From JACMLD01 sp039916305 (lineage in GTDB: Bacteria > Bacteroidota > Bacteroidia > Chitinophagales > Chitinophagaceae), in NCBI GenBank assembly GCA_039916305.1, contig JBDSLR010000025.1:92588-156587 (forward strand): a stretch of 64,000 nucleotides of DNA, in the 5' to 3' direction. The number at the start of each line of letters is the position of its first letter. The stretch's first letter is position 1. Under the pieces are notes generated by a model that saw nothing but the letters and a program-made list of their open reading frames with translations, was not told the origin of the DNA and searched no databases. Of the stretch, positions 1 to 8,172 are shown one piece after another. A program made the translations under genes and the position numbers.

Positions 1-1
1 C

Positions 2-601
2 CTGGCTCTTCCTTTTGTTTTTCTGCGGAAGGGGAGGACCAGGAGGGAAAACCTGGTTATTTTATTTTTAGTGGTGCAACTGGTATTGAACGGTATTGCT
101 AAATATATAATGATACAGCCCGATGGCCATAACAATAATATCTTTTTTTATAAGCTAAATGCATTTCTGTCATTTGGGATTGCTGGTCTTTTCATGCTGA
201 CTATATTAAAGAAAATGCTGGCGGCAAAAGCATTTGGTTTGATAGCTGCCTACTACACGGTTAGCCTTGTAGTGCTGCTTATCATTTTAATAAATGAAAG
301 CAATACTTCATTTAACAGTATGAGTTTTAGCCTGACTGCTTTTTCAGTTTGTTTATTTTGTGTTATTTATTATTTGAATAGTCTTGCAAATCCCGGAGAT
401 GAAAATATTATTCAAACAAGTAAATTCTGGCTAATCACTGCTTTTTTTGTTTATTACGGCAGCAATTTTTTTATTTTCCTGACCTTTGGGTTGTTGGCAA
501 AATATAATATAAAAGGATTAGGGCTCTGGGGAATTCATAATGTTATTTTTTTTATTTCCTGTTGCATTATTTTAATAGCAGCGAAATGGATCAAAAAATA
601 G
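2..601 (+). CDS. Polytopic membrane protein, 5' end outside window
   Basis: The frame is open from the first bases of the window, so the true start lies upstream; about 199 residues are visible. A GTG at 71 is only an internal candidate. About six hydrophobic helices follow one another with short loops, the last ending in AAKWIKK, so this is an integral inner-membrane protein with little soluble mass. I do not recognise a family. The stop overlaps the start of the histidine kinase by 16 bases, which implies translational coupling and suggests a role as signal-input or membrane partner of that kinase. That role is inference from position only. Confidence 0.6.
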   Translation: MALPFVFLRKGRTRRENLVILFLVVQLVLNGIAKYIMIQPDGHNNNIFFYKLNAFLSFGIAGLFMLTILKKMLAAKAFGLIAAYYTVSLVVLLIILINESNTSFNSMSFSLTAFSVCLFCVIYYLNSLANPGDENIIQTSKFWLITAFFVYYGSNFFIFLTFGLLAKYNIKGLGLWGIHNVIFFISCCIILIAAKWIKK

Positions 602-1383
602 GACTTATAGTTATTTTAACTTTATTTATGCTGCTAATGGTTTCTTTCATTGCAGTTTTTGTTGTGCTTTACCAAAAAAGACATACCAACTACCTGAAAG
701 AAAAGCAACTGCTTCAATATCATTTCTCTCAAACCCTGCTGCAGACTCAGCTTGAAATACAAGAACAAACCCTTAAAAACATCTCGCAGGAAATTCACGA
801 TAATATTGGGCAGGTGCTGAGTTTGGCCAAGCTCAATATTAATACCATGAATTGCAATGAGCCGGAAGCTTTGCAGGGTAAAATTAATGACAGTAAGATT
901 TTAATTAGTAAGGCCATCCAGGATTTGCGGGATTTATCGCGCAGCTTAAATACAGATTATGTGGTAGAAATGGGGCTGCTCCGTTCGGTAGAATATGAAT
1001 TGGAGCTGATAAAAAGGACCGGGGTATTGCAAACCGTTTTGAGAATTGAAGGAAAACCGTACCGGCTGGAGCAACAACAGGAGCTTATTTTATTTCGTAT
1101 TGTGCAGGAGATATTGCATAATATTCTGAAACATGCAAAAGCGTCCGTAATAGATGTGTTTGTGCAGTTTAAGCAGGAATTGTTTACCTTAACTGTTACA
1201 GATAACGGCATCGGTTTTGACGCAAGCCGCCTCGAATCATCAGATTACAGCGGATTCGGACTTGGCATCCGCAATATGCACAACCGGTCGGTCATGATAA
1301 ATACCGCGTTTGCGCTGAACAGCACCATTGGTAAAGGCGTAGCCATAACATTACAACTCCCAATCAATAACCCTGTAAAATAG
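586..1383 (+). CDS. Sensor histidine kinase, NarL/DegS type (HisKA_3 + HATPase)
   Basis: 265 residues from the ATG at 586; an upstream ATG at 562 in the same frame would lie deeper inside the previous gene. One N-terminal membrane helix (about residues 5-29) is followed by a coiled segment, a dimerisation helix with EIHDNIGQVL (phospho-acceptor His71), and an HATPase domain with an N-box (EILHNILKHAKAS), G1 (DNGIGFD) and G2 (GFGLGIRNM). There is no sizeable extracellular sensor, so input probably comes from the membrane or from the overlapping polytopic protein. It should autophosphorylate and pass phosphate to the response regulator that starts 7 bases after its stop. Confidence 0.9.
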   Translation: MDQKIGLIVILTLFMLLMVSFIAVFVVLYQKRHTNYLKEKQLLQYHFSQTLLQTQLEIQEQTLKNISQEIHDNIGQVLSLAKLNINTMNCNEPEALQGKINDSKILISKAIQDLRDLSRSLNTDYVVEMGLLRSVEYELELIKRTGVLQTVLRIEGKPYRLEQQQELILFRIVQEILHNILKHAKASVIDVFVQFKQELFTLTVTDNGIGFDASRLESSDYSGFGLGIRNMHNRSVMINTAFALNSTIGKGVAITLQLPINNPVK

Positions 1384-1390
1384 AAATTGT

Positions 1391-2053
1391 ATGCTTACGA
1401 AAGAAGTTAAAGTAGCCCTGGTTGATGACCATGTATTGCTGCGCAATGGACTGGCCAGCCTCATCAATAGTTTTGGCGGTTACCAGGTATTGTTTGAAGC
1501 CAACAATGGTAAAGATTTTATTGACCACCTTAAGCCAAGTACTATACCGGATATTGTTTTACTGGATATCAATATGCCTGAGATGGATGGCTACGAAACA
1601 GCTTTGTGGCTGAAAAAGAATTACCCCCTGATAAAAGTTTTATCGCTATCCATGTATGATAATGAAAATGCCATCATCCGCATGTTTAAAGCCGGGGCAA
1701 AAGGATATATACTGAAGGACTGCGACCCATCTGAATTACGGGCTGCACTTGATTCAATAGAAAGAAAGGGGTTTTATTATTCTGAAATGGTAACCGGTCG
1801 TCTTATCCATACCATCAATCAGCTGGATGAAGATGACAACAGTGTAAAGAACCTGATACAGCTTAACGACAGGGAAACAGAATTTCTGAAACTGATATGC
1901 TCGGAACTTACTTATAAAGAGATTGCTGATAAGATGTTTTTAAGCCCGCGTACCATAGATGGCTACCGCGATGCATTGTTTGAAAAACTAAATGCCAAAA
2001 CGCGTGTGGGCCTGGTAATGTACGCTATAAAGAATGGTATCGTTAACTTGTAA
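1391..2053 (+). CDS. Response regulator, NarL/LuxR type
   Basis: 220 residues: an N-terminal receiver domain with the acidic pocket VDDH (Asp12/13), phospho-acceptor Asp59 in LLDINMPEMDG and a conserved Lys in AKGYILKD, then a C-terminal LuxR-type helix-turn-helix (LNDRETEFLKLICSELTYKE, followed by IADKMFLSPRTIDGYR). It is the cognate partner of the kinase immediately upstream and would act as a phosphorylation-dependent transcription factor. No target site is visible in the window. The order membrane protein, kinase, regulator with overlaps or tiny gaps indicates one transcript. Confidence 0.93.
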   Translation: MLTKEVKVALVDDHVLLRNGLASLINSFGGYQVLFEANNGKDFIDHLKPSTIPDIVLLDINMPEMDGYETALWLKKNYPLIKVLSLSMYDNENAIIRMFKAGAKGYILKDCDPSELRAALDSIERKGFYYSEMVTGRLIHTINQLDEDDNSVKNLIQLNDRETEFLKLICSELTYKEIADKMFLSPRTIDGYRDALFEKLNAKTRVGLVMYAIKNGIVNL

Positions 2054-2161
2054 TGCTCCCGGATATACAAGCGTCCATATTAAATAATAAACACAAATTC
2101 ATGCCCAGAAGGCTATTTCAAAAGTGCCTTGTTTACAACAGCGGGAGCCTCATTGATGTAT

Positions 2162-3574
2162 TTAATTCAGCACACTGGTTTCTTTAGCCACCTGTATGCC
2201 TTTCTGTTCTTTGATCTGTGCCCAACCGCCCATTATATTGTAGAGGTTATGAATGCCCTGGCGTTTTAATAAAGATGCCGCAATAATACTGCGGTAACCA
2301 CCGGCACAATGCACATAGAGGTTTTTTGTTTCATCCAGGCTGGCCATCGTGGCGGGATCAGTCATTTCATTGAGCGGAATATTAAGAGCGCCTTTTATAT
2401 GGCCATCTGCAAATTCTGTTTCCCGGCGCACATCCACCACTACCATTTTCTTATCGTGTGGCAGATCCATCGCCAGTTCATCTGCCTCTATTTCTACAAT
2501 CATATCTATTTTTTCGCCGGCAGCCTGCCAGGCCGCAAAGCTTCCATCCAGGTAACCAGCTACGGTAGAAAAGCCTACTCTTGCCAGGCGGACAGCTGTT
2601 TCTTCTTCCTTACCTGCGTCAGTAACCAGTAGAATTGTCCTATCAAACGGCAACAACATACCCGCCCATTCAGCAAAACGTCCGTCAAGACCGATGCTGA
2701 TGGCACCCGGTATAAATCCATTAATAAAAACAGTAGAGTCACGCGTGTCAAGCACAACAATATCAACGTCTTTTATTTTTTCTTTGAAGGCAGCCACTGT
2801 CAAAGGCTGTAAAGCTTTGTGCAATACTTTCTCCAGGCTTTCATATCCTTCTTTATTAATTTTTGCATTTACCGGAAAGTACTGTGGTGGCGCAGCCAGG
2901 CCATCGGTAACCGCTGAAATAAAGTCAGCTTTTGTTTTAGCCTGCAAGGCATAATTGCTTCTTTTTTCTTCGCCAATGGTACTTGAAGTATTGGGGCCCA
3001 AGTTCTTTCCACAACTGCTTCCGGGCCCATGCGCGGGATATACCAGCACATCGTCCGGAAGAGGAAGTATTTTATTTTGGATGCTATCGTGCAGCATACC
3101 TGCCAAATCTTCCATGGTTAACGCATTTCCCTGCTGTGCTAAATCGGGGCGGCCCACATCACCTACAAACAGCGTATCACCAGTAAACAGGGCATGCTCT
3201 TTACCTTGCTCATCCCTTAATAAATAACAGGTAGACTCCAGGGTATGACCGGGTGTATGCAATACTTCTATCGTGATTTTGCCCAGTTTAAAAATTGCAC
3301 CGTCTTTTGCTACCGTAACCGGGTAGCTGGTTTCCGTTTTTGGACCATAAATAATGGGTGCACCGGTTTTATTGCCCAAATCAATATGACCACTTACAAA
3401 ATCTGCGTGAAAATGTGTTTCAAAAATATATTTGATATGTGCATTCCTTTCTTTTTCCAAGGCTATGTATTCGTCAGTATCGCGCAACGGGTCTATAACG
3501 GCAGCCTCTCCTTCACTTTCTATGTAATAAGCTGCTTCACTCAGGCAGCCGGTATATAATTGTTTAATAAACAT
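2162..3574 (-). CDS. MBL-fold persulfide dioxygenase fused to two rhodanese domains
   Basis: 470 residues. The N-terminal metallo-beta-lactamase fold (about 1-235) has THFHADFVSGH (His54, His56, Asp58), HTPGHT, FTGDTLFVGD and YPAHGPG. The zinc-enzyme HxHxDH motif is replaced by HxHADF, as in ETHE1-like persulfide dioxygenases that use one iron. Two rhodanese domains follow. The first (about 265-360) has no cysteine at the active loop (VTDAGKEEE), so it is probably non-catalytic; the second ends with CAGGYRS (Cys423) and should be active. The predicted role is cytoplasmic oxidation of sulfane sulfur to sulfite with sulfur transfer. It lies downstream of an ArsR regulator on the same strand but has its own promoter. 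Confidence 0.9.
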   Translation of the reverse strand: MFIKQLYTGCLSEAAYYIESEGEAAVIDPLRDTDEYIALEKERNAHIKYIFETHFHADFVSGHIDLGNKTGAPIIYGPKTETSYPVTVAKDGAIFKLGKITIEVLHTPGHTLESTCYLLRDEQGKEHALFTGDTLFVGDVGRPDLAQQGNALTMEDLAGMLHDSIQNKILPLPDDVLVYPAHGPGSSCGKNLGPNTSSTIGEEKRSNYALQAKTKADFISAVTDGLAAPPQYFPVNAKINKEGYESLEKVLHKALQPLTVAAFKEKIKDVDIVVLDTRDSTVFINGFIPGAISIGLDGRFAEWAGMLLPFDRTILLVTDAGKEEETAVRLARVGFSTVAGYLDGSFAAWQAAGEKIDMIVEIEADELAMDLPHDKKMVVVDVRRETEFADGHIKGALNIPLNEMTDPATMASLDETKNLYVHCAGGYRSIIAASLLKRQGIHNLYNIMGGWAQIKEQKGIQVAKETSVLN

Positions 3575-3592
3575 ACACTGGATAATTTAAGG

Positions 3593-3622
3593 CAAAAGTA
3601 CTAAAAAACAAAAAGGCGGCAA
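3593..3622 (-). promoter_or_regulatory. Bacteroidota-type promoter of the persulfide dioxygenase gene
   Basis: On the minus strand a TTG (3620-3622) stands 19 bases from TACTTTTG (3593-3600), matching the Bacteroidota -33/-7 pattern. Transcription would begin near 3587, about 12 bases before the start codon. The -33 triplet lies in the loop of the arsR terminator hairpin. Confidence 0.55.
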
Positions 3623-3642
3623 CCCCATAGAGGGCACCGCCT
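3603..3642 (-). terminator. Rho-independent terminator after arsR
   Basis: On the minus strand AGGCGG (3637-3642) pairs with CCGCCT (3614-3619) across a 17-base loop and is followed by TTTTGTTTTTT. It sits just after the arsR stop and overlaps the promoter of the downstream gene. Confidence 0.7.
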
Positions 3643-3660
3643 GGCGAATTACAAATTATT

Positions 3661-4020
3661 TTAACTTATTATACCCAGCACCTGTTTGTTTAGCTGGGCA
3701 AGCCTGTCTGAATTGATAGAATAAGAGATGTATTTGCCATCCCTGAACGTTTCTACAATTCCTGCCCTTCGCAAGATGGCAAGATGCTGAGAGGCAACCG
3801 ATTGTTCAAGCCGTAATTGTACGTAAATTTCGGTAACCGTCATGCGTTGCTGGTCTTCCAGCAGCCGCATTATCTGTTGTCTCAGTTTATGATTAATTGC
3901 TCTTAGCGTTACCGCAGCTTTTTTTACCTGTAAAAAATCAATCTTAATGGGTTCTCCCTCCTGCTGCCTTACAATCAAATGGTTAACAGATGTGTTCATG
4001 GTTAATAACGGTTTTGGCAT
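3661..4020 (-). CDS. ArsR-family helix-turn-helix regulator
   Basis: 119 residues from the ATG at 4020; a second ATG at 3999 is an equally possible start. A winged helix-turn-helix fills the protein (LRQQIMRLLEDQQ, VTEIYVQLRLEQSVASQHLA, ILRRAGIVETFRDGKYISYS). There is no cysteine anywhere, so it cannot work by the thiol switch of the BigR/SqrR sulfide sensors, although it sits next to a persulfide dioxygenase. The signal is unknown. TACTTTG lies three bases before the 4020 start, so the transcript may be leaderless or begin translation at 3999. A terminator separates it from the downstream gene. Confidence 0.85.
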   Translation of the reverse strand: MPKPLLTMNTSVNHLIVRQQEGEPIKIDFLQVKKAAVTLRAINHKLRQQIMRLLEDQQRMTVTEIYVQLRLEQSVASQHLAILRRAGIVETFRDGKYISYSINSDRLAQLNKQVLGIIS

Positions 4021-4079
4021 TAGCAAAGTATTCTACTCAATATGCTGAACGGCCCTGGTGGGCAAACTATCAATATTTG

Positions 4080-4763
4080 TTAGCCGGTTAACTTTTTTGG
4101 CGCATAAAAATCTTTCAGATAAATGGGTTCAGCATATGCCAGGTCTGAAAAAACCTGTTGCCCGAATTCATTTGCTGAGATGTATGCAATATCCCGTGGC
4201 GCATAGAAAGCATCTATAAAAATTGCGTTATCGTGCTCTACCAATTCTTTCAATTTAAGGCTCCCGCTTCCAAAAAAAAGAATTTCATGTTTGTCCAGCC
4301 AGGCAGAAAAAGAATGTTTTTCCAGTATCATAGGGCAAGGTGGAATTAATGCTCGTAATGCTGCGTCATATAAGGCAACAAATACTTCCATGCGCCGTGC
4401 ATCCAGCATTGGGCATAAAAGTTGAGATGGTGAAATCTGTGCATTGGTTGCATGCGCCATTATCTTAAGTGTATTCAAACTAATTAATGGAATGTTCAAT
4501 GCATAACATAAGCCTTTTGCTGTTGACATGCCTACACGTAATCCGGTATAAGAACCCGGACCGGCTACTACTGCAACAGCTGCAAGATCTTTCAGCTGGT
4601 ATGAATGATCGCCAGCGTGCATTAATTCTTGAATGGCAATATGAATCCAGGCGGCATGATCCATCGACTGGCTGTTAAGCCGTTCCTGCAGCAGCTTTCC
4701 GTTAAGAGAAAGCGATACGCTTGCTTGGGTGGTTGCTGTATCTATATTTAAAATAAGCGACAT
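4080..4763 (-). CDS. tsaB: tRNA threonylcarbamoyladenosine biosynthesis protein TsaB
   Basis: 227 residues, the usual TsaB length. The ASKHA-type start (ILNIDTATTQASVSLSLNG) and the family signature VVAGPGSYTGLRVGMSTAKG are clear. TsaB is the scaffold partner of TsaD in forming t6A37 on tRNAs that read ANN codons, in the cytoplasm. The gene stands alone on the minus strand, upstream of arsR with 59 bases between. The upstream stretch to 4990 is AT-rich and holds no recognisable gene. Confidence 0.93.
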   Translation of the reverse strand: MSLILNIDTATTQASVSLSLNGKLLQERLNSQSMDHAAWIHIAIQELMHAGDHSYQLKDLAAVAVVAGPGSYTGLRVGMSTAKGLCYALNIPLISLNTLKIMAHATNAQISPSQLLCPMLDARRMEVFVALYDAALRALIPPCPMILEKHSFSAWLDKHEILFFGSGSLKLKELVEHDNAIFIDAFYAPRDIAYISANEFGQQVFSDLAYAEPIYLKDFYAPKKLTG

Positions 4764-4990
4764 ATATTACTTTAAAACAATGCATTTATTTATTGTTCAT
4801 TTCAGCATTGTTAAGGGGTGATGTGTGTGTGGATGATTTCTTATCATACGTTAACAACGTTCCAGGTTTATATAAAAATTTTTATATAAAAAAGTTACTG
4901 GAAATATAATTTTGTTTTATCAAACAAGATCTATTTTATCAAATTTTTTTATTTGTGTTGCTCATTATTAAGCTGGTTTTCCAATACCCA

Positions 4991-5614
4991 TTATAGAATA
5001 ATTTCATTTGTTAATAGTGTTGAAACTTCATATAAATCATTTTCCTCACTCAACCGTGAAAGCATTGTTTGAATCTTTTTCAGTCCGATTTTTTCACTCC
5101 ATTCAAAAGGCCCGTATGGATAATTAGTGCCCAATTTCATAGCTGTATCAATTTCTGATTTGGTACTCACCCCTTCCTGAAGCGTGTGATAAGCTTCATT
5201 TATAATAGCGCCTGTTATTCTTGCGCTTACCATACCTATGCAGTCAGGAACCAGTTGATACTTCCACCCAAGCTTTTCAAAGACATCCGGCAATATTTTT
5301 TCCTGCGCCGTTAATACGGCAATTTCTGTAACAGTTCTTCCTAAAAATGTGGGCCAGGCATTGATCCGTATAAATGGTTCGGCTATCACTGCCAGTGTGT
5401 CCGTTACGGCATTAATAAAAACCGGGCGGGGTAAAAAATGCTTCAGCAGCGCAACCCTTTCGGTGCTGTATTCAAATAATAAATCAAAGACAATATAACT
5501 ATCTGCGGGCACATCCTGCACGCTATTAACAAAGCAAACGTTTGCGCTGTGAACTGTTTCTTTTGACAGAAACTCTTCCCTCAATTCATCATTGGCAATA
5601 ACCGCAACCTTCAT
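4991..5614 (-). CDS. 3-hydroxyacyl-CoA dehydrogenase-like protein without a nucleotide-binding glycine motif
   Basis: 207 residues from the ATG at 5614 (MKVAVIANDE). The frame stays open further upstream, with another ATG at 5665, but beyond 5789 it runs antisense to ridA, so a long form is unlikely. The C-terminal half resembles the 3HCDH C-terminal domain: NAWPTFLGR, a helix with SARITGAIINEAYHTLQEG, and TNYPYGPFEWSEKIG. The N-terminal half begins like a Rossmann strand but lacks GxGxxG, so NAD binding in the usual way is doubtful. It may be a structural relative or use another ligand. It is divergent from ridA. Confidence 0.7.
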   Translation of the reverse strand: MKVAVIANDELREEFLSKETVHSANVCFVNSVQDVPADSYIVFDLLFEYSTERVALLKHFLPRPVFINAVTDTLAVIAEPFIRINAWPTFLGRTVTEIAVLTAQEKILPDVFEKLGWKYQLVPDCIGMVSARITGAIINEAYHTLQEGVSTKSEIDTAMKLGTNYPYGPFEWSEKIGLKKIQTMLSRLSEENDLYEVSTLLTNEIIL

Positions 5615-5788
5615 CCCTGATAATTTCAACAAAGGAAATTCATTTACATCAAATAAGGGGCACATTCCCGGTTTTGATAACTGTTTCCATTGATGCCGCC
5701 GGACATAATACTGTGCGGAAACCTCGTCGTAAGCCACCGGTAAATTGCTCAAAAATGCAGCAATATAAATTTTCAATACATTTGGCAA

Positions 5789-6169
5789 ATGGAAAAAAAA
5801 GTGATTATTACAGACAATGCACCCGCTCCTATCGGTCCCTATAACCAGGCCATACAATTTGGCAATATGCTTTTTATATCGGGCCAGGTGGCCATTAACC
5901 CTGCCACCGGCAATATTGATGCTACGGACATTATCGGTGAAACGCACCAGGTGATGCACAACCTGAAAGCTATATTAACAGCCGCAGGCCTGGATTTTAC
6001 CCATATTTTAAAAACGACTATTTTTTTAAGCGATATGGCGCTGTTTGCCACGGTAAATGAAGTCTATGGAAAATACTTTTCGGGAGACTTTCCTGCCCGT
6101 GAAACCGTGGCAGTGAAAGGGCTTCCCAAAAATGTAAACGTAGAAATAAGCATGATTGCCGGAAAATAG
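5789..6169 (+). CDS. ridA: RidA family reactive intermediate deaminase
   Basis: 126 residues, full length for the family. Signature segments are APAPIGPYNQAI, SGQVAINPATG, NLKAILTAAG, TTIFLSDM and FPARETVAV, the last carrying the arginine that binds the substrate carboxylate. It hydrolyses reactive enamine or imine intermediates made by PLP enzymes; the PLP enzyme kbl lies next to it in convergent orientation. TACATTTG at 5777-5784 is four bases before the ATG, so a leaderless transcript is possible. Confidence 0.95.
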   Translation: MEKKVIITDNAPAPIGPYNQAIQFGNMLFISGQVAINPATGNIDATDIIGETHQVMHNLKAILTAAGLDFTHILKTTIFLSDMALFATVNEVYGKYFSGDFPARETVAVKGLPKNVNVEISMIAGK

Positions 6170-6247
6170 GCTGTGGTCATTACCGGCATGTTATGAGTAA
6201 TCTCAGATAACAGCCGCACCTGGTTTGACTAAATGACATCAATCTAT

Positions 6248-7435
6248 TTAACCAATAACGCCAAGTTCTTTTCCCACTTTTGTAAATGCAGTAATTGCTT
6301 TATCAAGGTGTTGCTGCTGGTGGGCTGCGCTTAACTGTACACGAATGCGGGCCAGCCCTTTAGCCACTACCGGAAAGAAAAATCCGATTACGTAGATTCC
6401 TTCCTCCAGTAAACGGGCGGCAAAATTTTGCGCCACTACTGCATCGTACAGCATAATGGGTACAATAGGGTGGTCACCCAGTTTTATATCGAAACCCGCA
6501 GCTGTCATGTGTTCACGGAAATACCGGGTATTGTACTCCAGGGCGTCCCTTAATTCAGTGGTTTCGCTCAGCATATCCAGTACCGCTATAGATGCACCTG
6601 CAATAGAAGGCGCCAGGGTATTTGAAAACAAGTAAGGCCTTGAGCGCTGCCGTAATATCTCAATGATTGCTGCATTGCCGCTGGTAAAACCGCCGCTGGC
6701 ACCTCCCAACGCCTTACCCAGGGTGCCGGTAATAATATCTATGCGGCCCATTACTCCACGGTATTCGTGCGTACCACGGCCTGTTTTACCCAGGAAACCG
6801 CTTGAGTGACATTCATCAATCATCACAATAGCATCATAGGTATCGGCCAGGTCACAAATCTTGTCCAGCTGGGCAATGGTGCCATCCATACTGAATGAGC
6901 CGTCTGTTACAATTACCCGGCTTCTGCAAGCGGCACTTTCTTTCAGTTTAGCCTCCAGATCCTGCATATTATTGTGTTCGTACCGGAAACGTTGTGCCTT
7001 GCACAAACGGACCCCGTCTATAATAGATGCATGGTTAAGCGCATCGCTGATAATAGCATCCTGATCATTAAAAAGCGGCTCAAATACCCCTCCATTAGCG
7101 TCAAATGCGGCAGCATATAAAATACTGTCTTCTGTGCCCAGGAAGCGGGCAATTTTTTCTTCCAGTTCTTTATGTATGTCTTGTGTACCACAGATAAAAC
7201 GGACACTGCTCATGCCGTAGCCATGTGTATCAATGGCTTTATGGGCGGCTTCTATCACTTTTGGGTGAGCCGACAGGCCCAGGTAATTATTGGCGCAAAA
7301 ATTCAAAACGGTTTTGCCATTCACCACTATCTCCGGCCCCTGTTCACTGGTTATTATACGCTCGGTTTTAAACAATCCGGCCGATTTTATCTCTTCTACT
7401 TCCTTACTGATGCGCTGTACAAGAGCCTGGTTCAT
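6248..7435 (-). CDS. kbl: Glycine C-acetyltransferase (2-amino-3-ketobutyrate CoA ligase)
   Basis: 395 residues, the length of Kbl. It belongs to the alpha-oxoamine synthase branch of fold-type I PLP enzymes: NFCANNYLGLSAHP near the N-terminus, TDGSFSMDG, the cofactor-contacting DECHSSGF, and the Schiff-base lysine Lys241 in TGTLGKALGG. It cleaves 2-amino-3-oxobutyrate with CoA to glycine and acetyl-CoA in threonine breakdown. The threonine dehydrogenase partner is not in the window. BioF and SPT relatives are the main alternatives; the N-terminal region and FCANNYLG favour Kbl. Confidence 0.93.
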   Translation of the reverse strand: MNQALVQRISKEVEEIKSAGLFKTERIITSEQGPEIVVNGKTVLNFCANNYLGLSAHPKVIEAAHKAIDTHGYGMSSVRFICGTQDIHKELEEKIARFLGTEDSILYAAAFDANGGVFEPLFNDQDAIISDALNHASIIDGVRLCKAQRFRYEHNNMQDLEAKLKESAACRSRVIVTDGSFSMDGTIAQLDKICDLADTYDAIVMIDECHSSGFLGKTGRGTHEYRGVMGRIDIITGTLGKALGGASGGFTSGNAAIIEILRQRSRPYLFSNTLAPSIAGASIAVLDMLSETTELRDALEYNTRYFREHMTAAGFDIKLGDHPIVPIMLYDAVVAQNFAARLLEEGIYVIGFFFPVVAKGLARIRVQLSAAHQQQHLDKAITAFTKVGKELGVIG

Positions 7436-7454
7436 TGGTTTTAGTTTATAACCA

Positions 7455-7487
7455 CAAAAATAAAGGAAAGGGCGGGTTGAGCGTAAA
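7455..7487 (-). promoter_or_regulatory. Probable kbl promoter
   Basis: On the minus strand TATTTTTG (7455-7462) fits the TAnnTTTG -7 box and TTTA (7484-7487) lies 21 bases upstream as a weak -33. Transcription would start near 7448, about a dozen bases before the kbl ATG. Confidence 0.4.
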
Positions 7488-7587
7488 CCTGTTACATGTC
7501 AATTTTTTTACTGCTTACCGGGTTGCGAAAGGAGGCGGGTAATTTAAAAAGCTAAACCAAAGGCAATTTAAAAACCTGGGATAAATT

Positions 7588-7623
7588 CCGGTGAAAAGCC
7601 AGCAGGTTGCTGTAATTCACCGG
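7588..7623. other. Two-part hairpin between kbl and a small secreted gene
   Basis: CCGGTGAA (7588-7595) pairs perfectly with TTCACCGG (7616-7623), and inside it CAGC pairs with GCTG around AGGTT. There is no T-run on either side, so it is not a simple terminator. It could be a leader element for the small gene at 7728 or a site upstream of kbl. Confidence 0.45.
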
Positions 7624-7727
7624 TGATTTTGGGTATTTTATCAGGTAAAATATCCGTTTCGTACAATTTCGTTATGGCCTGTAACATTTTGCTGATACCT
7701 TCGTCTTATCTTTTTAAATACGGGATT

Positions 7728-7934
7728 ATGAGCGCCAAAACTTTCGTCCGACTAATGCTTCTTTTAATGGTTTTTACTACCGGTTTAATGGTATTTGGCG
7801 CCGATGACAAAAAAGTAGCCCAAAAAGACGAATGTCCGGCAGGTAATGTCTGTACCGACGATATCCAGGCGCAGGCTGCTGATGTAATGATTTGGGAATC
7901 TGTTTCCAGGCACCTGCTTAGCGTAGTACAATAA
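7728..7934 (+). CDS. Small secreted or membrane-anchored protein, unknown
   Basis: 68 residues from the ATG at 7728 (MSAKTFVRLML). An open frame extends upstream to 7623 but has no credible start. Residues 6-24 are hydrophobic (FVRLMLLLMVFTTGLMVFG), like a signal peptide or anchor, followed by a short charged tail with two cysteines in DECPAGNVC that could form a disulfide. I recognise no family. A good terminator follows directly. TACCTTCG at 7696-7703 resembles a -7 box. The gene is flanked by kbl (divergent) and the sigma factor. Confidence 0.55.
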   Translation: MSAKTFVRLMLLLMVFTTGLMVFGADDKKVAQKDECPAGNVCTDDIQAQAADVMIWESVSRHLLSVVQ

Positions 7935-7957
7935 CCACTCCCTATATATCAAATGAG

Positions 7958-7993
7958 CAAACCCTGTCCTTTTAATGGCAGGGTTTGTTTTTT
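7958..7993 (+). terminator. Rho-independent terminator
   Basis: CAAACCCTG (7958-7966) pairs with CAGGGTTTG (7979-7987), a perfect 9-bp stem, and a T-run follows to 7993. It ends the small secreted gene's transcript before the sigma factor. Confidence 0.85.
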
Positions 7994-8172
7994 CAAAAAA
8001 ACCATCAAATGCCTGTAACTTATCGTTATGGTTATTCGTATAATATAAAACGGGGTGCAGCCAGGAATGTGAAAGGGATTACCGGCAAGTCAGCAGAAAA
8101 AATGCCATTATCTGAAAATTATCAGAATACAGGTTACAAACACTTATCAAAACACAAGACCGGAACTGTTTT

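Noticed and set aside
5615..5959. Long N-terminal extension of the 3HCDH-like protein
   Set aside because: Most of it is antisense to ridA, and it has no dehydrogenase motif.
7560..7640. Cobalamin riboswitch
   Set aside because: CCGGTGAAAA and CTGTAA resemble the core, but the B12 box and the conserved upstream segment are absent, and the small downstream gene has no link to B12.
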